NCBI GenBank assembly: GCA_029775915.1
Contig: JARVKA010000003.1
Coordinates: forward strand, 1-64,000
Length of the DNA: 64,000 nt
Reading direction: 5' to 3'
Origin: Nitrososphaeria archaeon
GTDB taxonomy: Archaea > Thermoproteota > Nitrososphaeria > Nitrososphaerales > JANXEG01
Part shown: positions 17,226-26,358 of the stretch, piece after piece
How the letters are laid out: every line of letters starts with the position of its first letter
Position numbering within the stretch: the first letter of the stretch is position 1
The notes under the pieces: model-generated
Told to the model about the DNA's origin: nothing
What the model saw: only the letters and a program-made list of their open reading frames with translations
Database searches by the model: none
Position numbers and translations under genes: made by a program

Positions 17226-18269
17226 TTAACTAAAAGCATTACGAATAGATAGCTCATAAGGTGGCTTTAAAACCCCCTTATCCGTAATTAAAGCGGTAAT
17301 TAAATCAGGGGGTGTGATATCAAAAGCTGGATTTAATACTTTTACACCCTTTGGTACGATTCTCCTACCCTTTATCATCACAACTTCATCAACACTTCTC
17401 TCCTCAATCATTACATCATGCCAATCTGAAACTAAATCGAATGTTGAGCTTGGAGCAGCTACATAAAATGGTATATTATGCTTGTTAGCTAAAATTGCAA
17501 TTTGATATGTGCCAATTTTATTGAACACATAACCATCCTTTGTAATACGATCTGCACCCACTATTACCTTATTCACAAATCCCTTACTCATTACATAACC
17601 AACCATATTATCAGTAATTAAAGTGACATCGAAACCATCCTCCTTTAATTCAAAAGCATTTAATCGAGCGCCTTGTAAAGCAGGTCGAGTCTCTGTAGCG
17701 ATGACCTTTATACATTTACCTTCTTCTCTAGCTGCTCTAATCACACCCAAAGCTGTACCATAACTAACGGTAGCTAATGTACCAGTACTACAATGAGTTA
17801 ATATTGTATCGCCATTATTTATTAATTGTGAACCATAATAGCCAATTTTACGATTAGTTTCAATATCCTCTTCAGCCATAATTTGAGCCTCATTAATAAT
17901 CGCTAACTTTAAATCATTCACATTTCCTAATGTTAAGTTCGCTTTATTAAGAATTCTTTGAATCGCCCAGAATAAATTTACTGCAGTAGGTCTTGTAGCT
18001 CTTAAAATCTTACCAGCTTCATTCAATTCATTAATCAACTCCTCACGAGTATTTGCATTGCTATTCTTAGCTACCAATGCTAAGCCCATCGCTGCTGCTA
18101 CACCAATAGCTGGAGCACCCCTTACAACCATTCTTTTAATCGCATCAACCAATTGATTAAAAGTTTTACATTTCAAATAGGTGAGTTTATTTGGTAATTT
18201 CGTTTGATCTATAAGAATTATCGATTCACCATCCCATCTTACCGTTCTAAGATTTTGAAAATTCACCAT
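17226..18269 (-). CDS. mtnA: S-methyl-5-thioribose-1-phosphate isomerase
   Basis: A 347-residue eIF2B-like isomerase of the methionine salvage pathway, converting methylthioribose 1-phosphate to the ribulose form. Recognisable parts are VVRGAPAIGVAAAMGLAL (about 48-66), the catalytic-cysteine loop THCSTGTLATVSYGTALG, TETRPALQGARLNAFEL, and VGADRITKDGYVFNKIGT with the catalytic Asp. The C-terminal TPPDLITALITDKGVLKP is typical of MtnA rather than of ribose-1,5-bisphosphate isomerase. The ATG at 18269 gives the normal N terminus. It is divergent from the SBDS gene. Confidence 0.92.
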   Translation of the reverse strand: MVNFQNLRTVRWDGESIILIDQTKLPNKLTYLKCKTFNQLVDAIKRMVVRGAPAIGVAAAMGLALVAKNSNANTREELINELNEAGKILRATRPTAVNLFWAIQRILNKANLTLGNVNDLKLAIINEAQIMAEEDIETNRKIGYYGSQLINNGDTILTHCSTGTLATVSYGTALGVIRAAREEGKCIKVIATETRPALQGARLNAFELKEDGFDVTLITDNMVGYVMSKGFVNKVIVGADRITKDGYVFNKIGTYQIAILANKHNIPFYVAAPSSTFDLVSDWHDVMIEERSVDEVVMIKGRRIVPKGVKVLNPAFDITPPDLITALITDKGVLKPPYELSIRNAFS

Positions 18270-18351
18270 TTATTCTGATAATAAATTACCATTATTTAAA
18301 TAATCAGATTCTTTTTATACCTCTTAATTATTGAATGTAATTAGAAGATGG

Positions 18352-19041
18352 ATGTCGGGAAAGTTTACTATAGTACGCTTAACAATAGGTGGGGAGCATT
18401 TTGAGATTTTAGTACATCCAGATGCTGCTTTAGGTTATAAAATGGGTAAGAAGATAGAACCATCACAAGTAATAGCTGTAGATGAAGTTTACTCTGATGC
18501 ATCAAAAGGATTGAGAGTATCTACTGAGAAGCTCATGAAGTACTTCCAAACGAGTGATATGAGTAAAGCAGCTGAGATTATATTAAAAAAAGGTGAGCTT
18601 CAATTAACATCTGAGCAAAGGAGAAAGTTAATTGAGGATAAAAAGAAGCAAATTATTTCAATAATCTCAAAAAATTATGTTGATCCTAAAACGGGCTTAC
18701 CACATCCACCATTGAGAATTGAGCAAGCTATGAAAGAAGTAAAAGTATCGATAGATCCATTTAAAGATGCTGAAGAGCAAGCGAAGATCGTTATTGAAGA
18801 ATTGAGAAAAATTTTACCATTAAAGTCTGAGAGATTAAAAGTGATGGTAAAAATTCCATCTCAATATGCTCCACAAGCTATAGGCGTTTTAAAAAGTTTT
18901 GGTGAGATTTTGGATGAGAAATGGGGTTCAGATGGTAGTTTAACAACGATAATTGAAATTCCAGCTGGTGTACACTCAGCACTTTTAGATAAATTGGGCT
19001 CAATTACAAAAGGTTCAGCTCAAGCTTCAATTATGAGGTAG
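18352..19041 (+). CDS. sbds: SBDS/SDO1 ribosome maturation factor
   Basis: A 229-residue protein that helps release aIF6 and mature the large ribosomal subunit. FTIVRLTIGGEHFEILVHPDAAL is the hallmark FYSH-domain start; a central helical domain and a C-terminal ferredoxin-like domain follow. The frame can be extended to TTG 18331, but family proteins begin MSxKxTIARL, so I use ATG 18352; a TATA-like ttttatac at about 18311-18318 supports a start there. It heads the conserved archaeal exosome cluster. Confidence 0.93.
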   Translation: MSGKFTIVRLTIGGEHFEILVHPDAALGYKMGKKIEPSQVIAVDEVYSDASKGLRVSTEKLMKYFQTSDMSKAAEIILKKGELQLTSEQRRKLIEDKKKQIISIISKNYVDPKTGLPHPPLRIEQAMKEVKVSIDPFKDAEEQAKIVIEELRKILPLKSERLKVMVKIPSQYAPQAIGVLKSFGEILDEKWGSDGSLTTIIEIPAGVHSALLDKLGSITKGSAQASIMR

Positions 19042-19047
19042 TTTTAA

Positions 19048-19740
19048 TTGGCTGGGGTTAAAAGAAAATATGTGGTTCCGGGAGATTTAATTTGTGAAGG
19101 TAATTACACATCATTGGCAAATGTGATGAAAATAGGTAATCGATTTTATTCTACAAGGATCGGTATGGCTGAAATTAGCCGTGAAGGTGTAAGAGTAATA
19201 CCATTATCAGGCATATATATACCTAGAGTGGATGATATAGTAATAGGTAAGATTATAGATTATTCAGCATTCGCATGGGAAGTTGATATAAACTCTTGCT
19301 TCTCAGCTTACTTACCTGCACAAAGTGTATTTGGAAAGAATTTCTCACCAGCAAAAGACTCATTAACGAAAAAGTTTGATATAGGTGATTTAATAGCGGG
19401 TAAGATTATAGCTTTTGATCGCACTCGTGATCCTTTATTAAGTGTGTCTGGACCGGGTTTGGGAAAGATTCCAAAGGGAGAGATTATTAAGATAGCACCT
19501 TCTAAAATACCACGTTTAATAGGGAAAAAAGGATCTATGGTTAAAGCTATTGAGAATGCTACGAAATGTAAATTAAATATAGGTCAAAATGGCTTAATAA
19601 TAGCGATTGGTCCTCCAGATGGATTGCTATTAGCTATTAAGGCGATTCGATTGATAGAGGAAGAAGCTCATATTGCAGATTTAACTAAAAAAGTACAAAA
19701 ACTCTTAGAGGAAGGTGATAAGTTTGAGAAAGTTGATTGA
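19048..19740 (+). CDS. rrp4: Exosome RNA-binding subunit Rrp4
   Basis: A 230-residue cap protein of the archaeal RNA exosome. It has the N-terminal strand domain ([14 protein letters not shown]), an S1 domain ([19 protein letters not shown], about 65-140) and a KH domain with [17 protein letters not shown]. It gathers substrate RNA over the Rrp41-Rrp42 ring. Start is TTG 19048, 6 nt after the SBDS stop. Its 3' end overlaps the start of rrp41, so translation is likely coupled. Confidence 0.94.
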   Translation: MAGVKRKYVVPGDLICEGNYTSLANVMKIGNRFYSTRIGMAEISREGVRVIPLSGIYIPRVDDIVIGKIIDYSAFAWEVDINSCFSAYLPAQSVFGKNFSPAKDSLTKKFDIGDLIAGKIIAFDRTRDPLLSVSGPGLGKIPKGEIIKIAPSKIPRLIGKKGSMVKAIENATKCKLNIGQNGLIIAIGPPDGLLLAIKAIRLIEEEAHIADLTKKVQKLLEEGDKFEKVD

Positions 19741-20452
19741 TGAGAATGGATTAAGAGTGGATGGTAGAAGAGTGGATGAGTTAAGGCCTATAAAGATAGA
19801 AGTGGGTGTTTTGAAAAATGCGAATGGCTCAGCCAGTATAGAGCTTGGTAAGAATAAGATTATTGCAGCAGTTTATGGACCTAAAGAGGTTCATCCTAAA
19901 CATATGGCGAGGCCCGATCGCTCACTCCTTAGATGTAGATACCATATGTCACCATTCTCAACAGAGACTCGTAAAAGCCCTGCGCCTTCAAGAAGAGAAG
20001 TTGAGATATCAAAGGTGATAAGAGAGGCTTTAGAGCCAGCTTTAATCTTAGAAGATTATCCAAGAACAGCTATTGATGTTTATATTGAAGTGCTTCAAGC
20101 GGATGGTGGTTCAAGAGTTGCTAGTATCACAGCTGCTTCTACAGCGCTCGCTGATGCTGGGATTAATATGAGAGATCTTGTAACAGGTTGCGCAGTAGGT
20201 AAAGTGGATGGGCAAATCGTTCTCGATCTCAATGATATAGAGGATAAAGAGGGCGAGGTAGATATGCCTATCGCAATTATGTTAAATTTGAATCAAATTA
20301 CTTTATTCCAATTGGAAGGAATACTTACTCCAGAAGAGTTTAAAAAAGCTTTTGAAATGGCTTTGGAAGGTTGTAAAAAGATTTATCAAATTCAAAGGGA
20401 AGCACTTATTAAGAAGTATTTTGGTAGCTCTGAACCTATACCGGTTGAGTGA
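19724..20452 (+). CDS. rrp41: Exosome catalytic subunit Rrp41
   Basis: A 242-residue RNase PH-fold phosphorolytic 3'-to-5' exonuclease. It starts [23 protein letters not shown], and contains the RNA-binding [22 protein letters not shown] region and the catalytic stretch [17 protein letters not shown]. An in-frame GTG exists at 19715, but GAAGGTGAT at 19711-19719 is the ribosome-binding site and is correctly spaced for TTG 19724. It overlaps rrp4 by 17 nt and is followed by rrp42. Confidence 0.95.
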   Translation: MRKLIDENGLRVDGRRVDELRPIKIEVGVLKNANGSASIELGKNKIIAAVYGPKEVHPKHMARPDRSLLRCRYHMSPFSTETRKSPAPSRREVEISKVIREALEPALILEDYPRTAIDVYIEVLQADGGSRVASITAASTALADAGINMRDLVTGCAVGKVDGQIVLDLNDIEDKEGEVDMPIAIMLNLNQITLFQLEGILTPEEFKKAFEMALEGCKKIYQIQREALIKKYFGSSEPIPVE

Positions 20453-20454
20453 AT

Positions 20455-21282
20455 ATGATGGCTAAAAAATCGATGGTTGTGGAGCGATTAAGAAAAGCTC
20501 AAATGATAGAGTGCTTATCAAAAGGTAAAAGATTGGATGGGCGTGGCCTTTTAGATTATAGGCCGATTGTGATAAATACGGAAGTTATTGAGAAGGCTGA
20601 GGGCTCAGCAAAAGTAAGTATTGGTAATACACAAGTAATTGCTGGAGTTAAAGTTGAAGTTGATGAACCATTTCCCGATACACCGAATGAGGGGCTTTTA
20701 ATTGTGAATGCTGAAGTTTTACCACTTGCATCACCTTACACTGAGCCAGGTCCACCAGATGAGGATGCTATAGAGTTAGCAAGAGTTGTGGATAGAGGGA
20801 TTAGAGCGTCTGAAATGATCGATTTATCAAAATTGGTTTTAATAGAAGGTGAGAAAGTGCTTGCGGTATATGTTGATGTGAATATGTTGGATTTGGATGG
20901 GAATTTATTCGATGCAGCATCTTATGCTGTAGTATCTGCTCTTCTTACCGCTCGAATCCCTAAATTCACAATCTCTGATAAAGGAAAGGTTGTTAAATTG
21001 AATGAATTTACCAAATTACCTATAAAAACAATACCCATCTCTGTAACGATGGCGAAGATTGGTGATACACTTATTGTGGATCCAACTTATGAAGAAGAAT
21101 TAGTGATGGATGCAAGAGTTACCCTTGTTATCGATAGTGATGGGAATTTATGTGCAGGGCAAAAAGGATGCTCTGGTGCGCTCTCATTTGAGCAAATTAA
21201 ACTCGCTTGTGAAAATGCAATAGTTAAAAGTAAGGAGGTTAGGGAGATAATAAAGAGGGTAACTGGGTATGGGGAGGCGTAA
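20455..21282 (+). CDS. rrp42: Exosome structural subunit Rrp42
   Basis: A 275-residue RNase PH-fold partner of Rrp41 that lacks the catalytic residues but is needed for the hexameric ring. Recognisable parts are GKRLDGRGLLDYRPIVINTEV, LLIVNAEVLPLASPYTEPGPPDEDAIELARVVDRGIR and the C-terminal VDPTYEEELVMDARVTLVID. Start could be GTG 20449, ATG 20455 or ATG 20458; I chose the first ATG. It overlaps eL43 by 14 nt. Confidence 0.94.
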   Translation: MMAKKSMVVERLRKAQMIECLSKGKRLDGRGLLDYRPIVINTEVIEKAEGSAKVSIGNTQVIAGVKVEVDEPFPDTPNEGLLIVNAEVLPLASPYTEPGPPDEDAIELARVVDRGIRASEMIDLSKLVLIEGEKVLAVYVDVNMLDLDGNLFDAASYAVVSALLTARIPKFTISDKGKVVKLNEFTKLPIKTIPISVTMAKIGDTLIVDPTYEEELVMDARVTLVIDSDGNLCAGQKGCSGALSFEQIKLACENAIVKSKEVREIIKRVTGYGEA

Positions 21283-21499
21283 GGAAGGGAGTTTAGCTGG
21301 GCTGGGTGTGAAGTATGGTGCTACACTTAGAAAACGGTATAGTAAAGTCTTTAGGATTTTGAAATCAAAAAGAGCATGTCCGTCTTGTGGTTCACATAAA
21401 TTCAAAAGAGTAGCAATAGGGATTTGGGAATGTCCAAATTGCAATTTTAAAGTTGCTGGTGGCGCATACGATATATCGTTAGAGCAAGTTGAGTTATAA
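21269..21499 (+). CDS. rpl37ae: 50S ribosomal protein eL43 (L37Ae)
   Basis: A 76-residue zinc-binding ribosomal protein. The C-x2-C (CPSCG) and second C-x2-C (CPNCN) pair is preceded by the basic GVKYGATLRKRYSKV segment typical of L37Ae. It overlaps the end of rrp42 and the start of pcc1, the conserved archaeal order. Confidence 0.95.
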   Translation: MGRRKEGSLAGLGVKYGATLRKRYSKVFRILKSKRACPSCGSHKFKRVAIGIWECPNCNFKVAGGAYDISLEQVEL

Positions 21500-21770
21500 A
21501 TCTACACCTTTTATTAAAAATATTGAAATTGAAATTTTTATCGAGTTAGATAAGAGTTACTTAAAAAATATATATCAAGCCTTAATGCCCGAATTGGATA
21601 AAAAACATTTCACATTGGGAATAAAGGATGATAAACTTTGGCTATTAATTAAGGGTAATAACATCTCTCAAATCCGTGCAGCAATTAACTCTTACCTTAG
21701 ATTGATTAAAGTAGCGATTGAGGTTTTATTCATTACAACTCATAAGATTGACTTAAACAATAAGTTATAA
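21489..21770 (+). CDS. pcc1: KEOPS complex subunit Pcc1
   Basis: A 93-residue protein matching Pcc1, the dimerisation subunit of KEOPS, which makes threonylcarbamoyl-adenosine in tRNA. Evidence is the alternating strand/helix pattern: IEIEIFIELDKSYLKNIYQALMPEL, then an HFTLGIKDDKLWLLIKGNNISQIRAAINSYLRLI hairpin and helix. The sequence is divergent, so position between eL43 and prefoldin beta carries much of the weight. Start is TTG 21489, overlapping eL43 by 11 nt. Confidence 0.8.
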   Translation: MSYKSTPFIKNIEIEIFIELDKSYLKNIYQALMPELDKKHFTLGIKDDKLWLLIKGNNISQIRAAINSYLRLIKVAIEVLFITTHKIDLNNKL

Positions 21771-21836
21771 TATCATTGCTTTAAGATTTAAGCTCGTAAT
21801 AAAATTTATTTATGAATCTTATAATTTATATTTGGT

Positions 21837-22214
21837 ATGAGCAAAGAAGAAATCCCGCCATGGCTTCGTGAACAATTAGCAAGATTTGAGCAACTTCAAC
21901 AAAATTTACAAGCGATTTTAATGCAAAAGCAGCAAGTGGAGCTTGAGCTTGCTGGGATTGAGAAAGCGGTTAATGAGTTGAAAAAGTTGGGCCCTGATGA
22001 TGTTGTTTATAAGTCTGCTGGACCTTTATTACTCAGAGTGAAGCGTGATAATATTTTAAGTGAGTTAGAGGAGAAAAGGGAGTTAGCGAATACTAGAGTT
22101 ATGGTTTTAGCAAAGCAAGAGAGTAGAGTAAGAGAAAGTGTGAGAGAGCTTCAAATGAAAATTGATGAGGCGATAAGGGGGAGAACTCGACCATCAGAGA
22201 CTCAAGCCTCTTGA
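21837..22214 (+). CDS. pfdB: Prefoldin beta subunit
   Basis: A 125-residue chaperone subunit with two long helices around a short beta hairpin: PPWLREQLARFEQLQQNLQAI as the first coil, GPDDVVYKSAGPLLLRVKR as the hairpin, and the second coil from residue 75. With the alpha subunit it forms a jellyfish-shaped hexamer that hands unfolded protein to the thermosome. The ATG at 21837 is clear. It overlaps the next gene by 4 nt. Confidence 0.95.
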   Translation: MSKEEIPPWLREQLARFEQLQQNLQAILMQKQQVELELAGIEKAVNELKKLGPDDVVYKSAGPLLLRVKRDNILSELEEKRELANTRVMVLAKQESRVRESVRELQMKIDEAIRGRTRPSETQAS

Positions 22215-23224
22215 ATATTAAAAATCGAGTAAAATTTCCTCCTATAAATAAAAGAAAGCTTAAGCGATTGCAAATTATATGCCATCGCCATGCAGATGTT
22301 GATGCTTATTGTTCAGCTTACGCCCTTTTCCATATTTTAAAGAGATTTTCTAAAGGGGTTAAGGTATCAATAATTGCACTTGAGGGGTTGAGTAATCTTG
22401 CTAAAAAGGTGCAATGTAATTTTCCAGTAAAAGTTATTGAGAAGCCCAAGCTCTCTTTAACTGATTTAACAATTATAGTTGATACAGGCCACGCTTCATT
22501 AATTGAAGAGTTATTGAGTCAATTAAAATCTTCCAAGTCGATTAAAATTGTTATTGATCATCATCCGCTCGATCAATCGATAAGCGCTATAACTAATTAT
22601 ATATTTGTAGATGAGGAAGCTTCATCAACTAGTGAGATGGTTTATAACATTGCAAAAGAAAATAAGCTTAAGATTACAAGAAAAGTAGCTCAAGCTTTAC
22701 TCATTGGGATATTATTTGATTCACAACATCTTACCATAGCAAAGTGTAAAACATTGAAAGTGGTTAGTGAATTATGTGATTTAGGCGCATCAATAATTGA
22801 TGCGAAAAAGATTTTAAGTATTCAACGTGATCCCTCAGAAACGATCGCTCGCCTTAAAGGTGCACAAAGGCTTAAGATTTATCGTTTAGGCAAGTGGTTT
22901 GTTGCTATTACGCATGTAGGATCTTTTCACGCCTCAGTTGCGAGAGCTTTAATAGATTTGGGGGCTGATGTGAGTTTTGCAGCCGTTTATGAAGATAATT
23001 ATACAAGGGGTAGTTTGAGAGCTTCTTACTTCTTTCAATTAGAAGCTAAAATCCATTTAGGTTTAGATGTAGCGAAAGAAGTTGCATCCAACTTATGTGG
23101 AACTGGTGGTGGGCATCCAACTGCTGCATCAATTACTGTTAAGAGTGATTTTGAGAATACTGTTAAAATGATATTAAAGACACTATCAAGTAAGTTAAAG
23201 GAAGAGATTAAAGAGATTTTATAA
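22211..23224 (+). CDS. DHH/DHHA1-family phosphoesterase
   Basis: A 337-residue DHH-superfamily phosphoesterase. Metal-binding motifs are CHRHADVDAYCSAYAL (motif I), IVDTGHAS (motif II) and VIDHHPLD (motif III, DHH), and the C-terminal DHHA1 domain contains CGTGGGHPTAASI. Family members include RecJ-like and NrnA-like nucleases that degrade short oligonucleotides or cyclic dinucleotides. The 4-nt overlap with pfdB and the exosome cluster suggest RNA turnover; the actual substrate cannot be read from the sequence. The start is TTG 22211. Confidence 0.87.
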   Translation: MNIKNRVKFPPINKRKLKRLQIICHRHADVDAYCSAYALFHILKRFSKGVKVSIIALEGLSNLAKKVQCNFPVKVIEKPKLSLTDLTIIVDTGHASLIEELLSQLKSSKSIKIVIDHHPLDQSISAITNYIFVDEEASSTSEMVYNIAKENKLKITRKVAQALLIGILFDSQHLTIAKCKTLKVVSELCDLGASIIDAKKILSIQRDPSETIARLKGAQRLKIYRLGKWFVAITHVGSFHASVARALIDLGADVSFAAVYEDNYTRGSLRASYFFQLEAKIHLGLDVAKEVASNLCGTGGGHPTAASITVKSDFENTVKMILKTLSSKLKEEIKEIL

Positions 23225-23300
23225 TAAACTTATATGGCTCTTAATTTTGAGATTGTGGATAGTAAATGTATTTTTAATAATACTAATGGTGTAAAGACTT

Positions 23301-24155
23301 ATGAGTGATTTGATAAGTGTTAAAAATTATAATTTCACTTACGCAGGGAGCAATAAACCCGCTCTTATCGATATAAATTTTAATGTTAAAAAAGGTGAAA
23401 TTGTTGTTATAGCTGGACCGAGTGGTTGTGGTAAATCCACATTATTAAGATCACTTATCGGTTTAATTCCACATATGTATGCTGGTAAGAGCTCTGGTAG
23501 TGTTATTGTAGATGGTCTTGATGTTTCTCAAACACCAATAAGTGAATTGGCTAAAAGAATTGGTTTCGTATTTCAAAATCCTGAAAATCAAATCTTTATG
23601 TTTTCTGTTGAGCGTGATATTGCTTTCGGTCTTGAAAATTTACAATTACCAAGAGATGAAATTCAAAATAGAGTGATATGGGCTTGTGAACTTTTAGGAA
23701 TAATCGATTTGATGAAAAGAGCACCTTATGAGTTATCTGATGGGCAAAAGCAAAGGGTTGCATTAGCTGGAGTCATAGCTATGAAGCCGAGCATATTAAT
23801 TCTTGATGAACCGACTTCATTACTCGATCCTTACACTGCGCAAGAATTAATCAATCTTGTTAAAAAGCTTCATGATGAGTTAGGAATTACGATATTAATT
23901 GTAGAGCATAGATTAGACCTTCTTTTGAATATCGCTTCAAGAATTGTGATTATGAATGAAGGTAAAATAGTTTTGGATGGCAAACTTGATGAGGTTTTAA
24001 CTAAGAAAGAAGCGATGTTGATAGGCGTTGGCATACCTACTATTGTGAGGTTGCAAAATCTTTTAAAAGAGGGAGGTTTAGATCTAGGTAGAATAAGTTT
24101 AACGGTAGTAGAGCTCGCAAATAAGTTGAATGTGATTCTCCGTGATAACATTTGA
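23301..24155 (+). CDS. ecfA1: ECF transporter ATPase, first subunit (EcfA)
   Basis: A 284-residue ABC ATPase of an energy-coupling-factor vitamin/metal importer. Walker A is GPSGCGKSTLL (about 40), the Q-loop is FQNPENQIF, the signature ELSDGQKQRVALA, and Walker B ILILDEPTSLLD. FQNPxxQ is characteristic of ECF ATPases. The C-terminal extension after residue 220 is also ECF-like. It overlaps the second ATPase gene by 14 nt. Confidence 0.92.
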   Translation: MSDLISVKNYNFTYAGSNKPALIDINFNVKKGEIVVIAGPSGCGKSTLLRSLIGLIPHMYAGKSSGSVIVDGLDVSQTPISELAKRIGFVFQNPENQIFMFSVERDIAFGLENLQLPRDEIQNRVIWACELLGIIDLMKRAPYELSDGQKQRVALAGVIAMKPSILILDEPTSLLDPYTAQELINLVKKLHDELGITILIVEHRLDLLLNIASRIVIMNEGKIVLDGKLDEVLTKKEAMLIGVGIPTIVRLQNLLKEGGLDLGRISLTVVELANKLNVILRDNI

Positions 24156-24957
24156 ATCTGTAACTTACACATATCCGAATGGAATTACGGCATTGAGAGA
24201 AATTAATCTTCAAATTAATGATGGTGAAATGGTAGCTATTGTAGGCGGGAATGGTGCTGGTAAAACTACCCTTATTCGCCATATAAATGGTCTTTTAAAG
24301 CCTTCAATTGGTAGAGTATTGGTAGATGGTTTAGATACAAGAAGTGCGAGTGTGGCTCAACTCTCACGTAAAGTGGGTATCGTTTTTCAAAATCCAGATC
24401 ATCAATTATTCTCAGAGAATGTTGAGGATGAAATTAAATTTGGTTTAAAAAATTTTGGCTTTCCAGAGGATATTATTAATAAACGTGTAAATTGGTCACT
24501 AAAATTCTTCGATCTTGAAGAGTATCGAAAATTATCTCCATTAATGTTGAGTGGAGGGGAGAAGAAGAGGCTTTGTTTAGCAGCCGTTTTGGCTTGGGAT
24601 CCGAAAATCCTCATATTAGATGAACCTACCGTTGGTCAAGATTTTATTCAAAAAGAGCGATTAAGCCAAATTATAAAAATGCTACTCACCCAAGGTAAGA
24701 CTGTGATTATAGTTTCTCATGATATTGAATTTATTTGGCCCCTCCAACCAAGAATGATTATTATGTCTGCTGGAAGAATAATCGCAGATTCACCATCTGA
24801 ATTGATATTTAACAACATTTCCTTAATTAAAGAAGCACATTTAATCAAACCTCAATTGGTAGAGCTTTATGAGAGATTGAGAGTAAAGCCAAATAAGCCT
24901 TTTCCAAATGTTTATGAAGCAAGAGTTTGGTTAATGAATAAAATTCGAGGTCGGTAA
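24142..24957 (+). CDS. ecfA2: ECF transporter ATPase, second subunit (EcfA')
   Basis: The second, non-identical 271-residue ATPase. Walker A GGNGAGKTTLI, Q-loop FQNPDHQLFSENVEDE, signature MLSGGEKKRLCLA and Walker B ILILDEPTVGQD are all present. It pairs with the preceding gene to form the EcfA-A' heterodimer on the cytoplasmic face. The start is GTG 24142. Confidence 0.92.
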   Translation: MITFESVTYTYPNGITALREINLQINDGEMVAIVGGNGAGKTTLIRHINGLLKPSIGRVLVDGLDTRSASVAQLSRKVGIVFQNPDHQLFSENVEDEIKFGLKNFGFPEDIINKRVNWSLKFFDLEEYRKLSPLMLSGGEKKRLCLAAVLAWDPKILILDEPTVGQDFIQKERLSQIIKMLLTQGKTVIIVSHDIEFIWPLQPRMIIMSAGRIIADSPSELIFNNISLIKEAHLIKPQLVELYERLRVKPNKPFPNVYEARVWLMNKIRGR

Positions 24958-24959
24958 AT

Positions 24960-25691
24960 TTGTATTGGGTTGCAAGTGGTTTTTTATTTCAACGAGTCGA
25001 CTCAATTATACAAAGATTAGATCCTCGAGTTAGATTATCACTCTCTTTAATGCTATTCATACTCGCTTTAATTAGCGACTCTGCAATCAAAATTACGATA
25101 ACCATGCTTACTATTATAAGCTTAGCTTTAATAAGTAACATAGCAAAAAGAATGGCTCGCACAACATTATTCTCAGCCACATTTGCCATTTTAATATTTT
25201 TAATCAATCTCCTTCTTGATTATGGTTTAATAACATCACTCGTATTGGCCCTTAGATTTATAGCTATTATAACCTCAACATCTTTCTTTTTTCTTACAAC
25301 ATCTCCAGATGAATTGGAGTGTGTTATGAAATGGTTTCGTTTACCTCAAGATATAATATTTGCTTTTGTTACTGCGGTACGCTTTGTACCAGTACTTATG
25401 ATGGATGCTTTACAAATTATGGATGCTCAAAGATCGAGAGGTTTGGAGCTTGATAAAGGCCGCTTTTACAAGAGGATAAAGAATCTCATACCAATACTTG
25501 TACCTCTTGTGATAAGTGCAGTAATTAGGAGTAGTGAGTTAGCGGAAGCGATGGAAGTAAGAGCTTATGGAGCAACAAAAAAACCCACTAGTTTATACGT
25601 ATTGAAAATGAGTAATAAAGATAAATTTGTAATGATAATGAGCATTATTCTTTTCATTCCTACTATTTACTTATACCTTTTTGCTTGTTGA
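24960..25691 (+). CDS. ecfT: ECF transporter transmembrane coupling subunit (EcfT)
   Basis: A 243-residue membrane protein with about five hydrophobic helices and the coupling-helix motifs MDAQRSRG and RSSELAEAMEVRAYG that contact the two ATPases. No substrate-binding S component is encoded nearby, so this A-A'-T module probably serves several S proteins encoded elsewhere (group II organisation). The start is TTG 24960, 2 nt after ecfA'. Confidence 0.9.
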   Translation: MYWVASGFLFQRVDSIIQRLDPRVRLSLSLMLFILALISDSAIKITITMLTIISLALISNIAKRMARTTLFSATFAILIFLINLLLDYGLITSLVLALRFIAIITSTSFFFLTTSPDELECVMKWFRLPQDIIFAFVTAVRFVPVLMMDALQIMDAQRSRGLELDKGRFYKRIKNLIPILVPLVISAVIRSSELAEAMEVRAYGATKKPTSLYVLKMSNKDKFVMIMSIILFIPTIYLYLFAC

Positions 25692-25728
25692 TTAAAAAGT
25701 TTTTCAATTAGGTAGTTAAATAATAATT

Positions 25729-25740
25729 GGGGGGTGGGGG
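25729..25740 (+). promoter_or_regulatory. G-rich leader before hxlB
   Basis: The run ggggggtggggg ends 9 nt before the ATG of hxlB. It contains a Shine-Dalgarno-like GGGGGTG, but so many consecutive G residues are unusual in this AT-rich DNA and could also affect folding of the leader. Confidence 0.35.
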
Positions 25741-25749
25741 TTTACGAGT

Positions 25750-26358
25750 ATGGATACTGGCTCAGCAGTTAAGAGTAGTATATTTGGATTAACAACGATG
25801 ATTACTCAAAACCTTTCAAAAGTTTCAGAAGAGCAAATCGGCCTTGCTGTAGAGGTTCTATTAAAGCATCGAAATAATAAGATCTTAGTAGTAGGTGCGG
25901 GTAGAAGTAGTTTAGTTGCTAAAGCTTTTGCTCTTCGATTATTACACTTAGGTTACAATGTGTATGTGTTAGGAGATACTTTAGTACCATCGATTGGTGA
26001 ACAAGATTTGGTTATAGCGGTATCAGGTTCAGGAACTACGAGGTTAGTAGTGGCTGCAGTTGAGGCTGCTAAGTATGTAGGTGCAAAGGTTTTAGCGGTA
26101 ACTTCATTCCCAAATTCACCCTTGGGTAAATTGGCTGATTACATTATTGAGGTAAAGGGGAGGATTGTAGAATCTGAGGAGAGTGGGCGCGATTACTTTT
26201 CTCGTCAAATTTTAGGACTTCACGAACCACTCGCTCCACTCGGTACGCTTTTTGAAGACTCTTGCATGATTTTATTTGATAGCATGGTAGTTGTGTTATT
26301 GGATAAACTTAAAATAAATGAAGGAGAATTGAAAAAAAGGCATGCAAATATCGAGTAA
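25750..26358 (+). CDS. hxlB: 6-phospho-3-hexuloisomerase
   Basis: A 202-residue SIS-domain isomerase interconverting 3-hexulose 6-phosphate and fructose 6-phosphate. Key parts are ILVVGAGRSSLVAKAFALRL, the SIS core VIAVSGSGTTRLVVAAV and VLAVTSFPNSPLGKLADYIIEV, and the C-terminal LGTLFEDSCMILFD. In many archaea the pathway runs in reverse to make pentoses, releasing formaldehyde. The partner hexulose-phosphate synthase is not in the window. Upstream is an unusual G-run (25729-25740). Confidence 0.92.
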   Translation: MDTGSAVKSSIFGLTTMITQNLSKVSEEQIGLAVEVLLKHRNNKILVVGAGRSSLVAKAFALRLLHLGYNVYVLGDTLVPSIGEQDLVIAVSGSGTTRLVVAAVEAAKYVGAKVLAVTSFPNSPLGKLADYIIEVKGRIVESEESGRDYFSRQILGLHEPLAPLGTLFEDSCMILFDSMVVVLLDKLKINEGELKKRHANIE

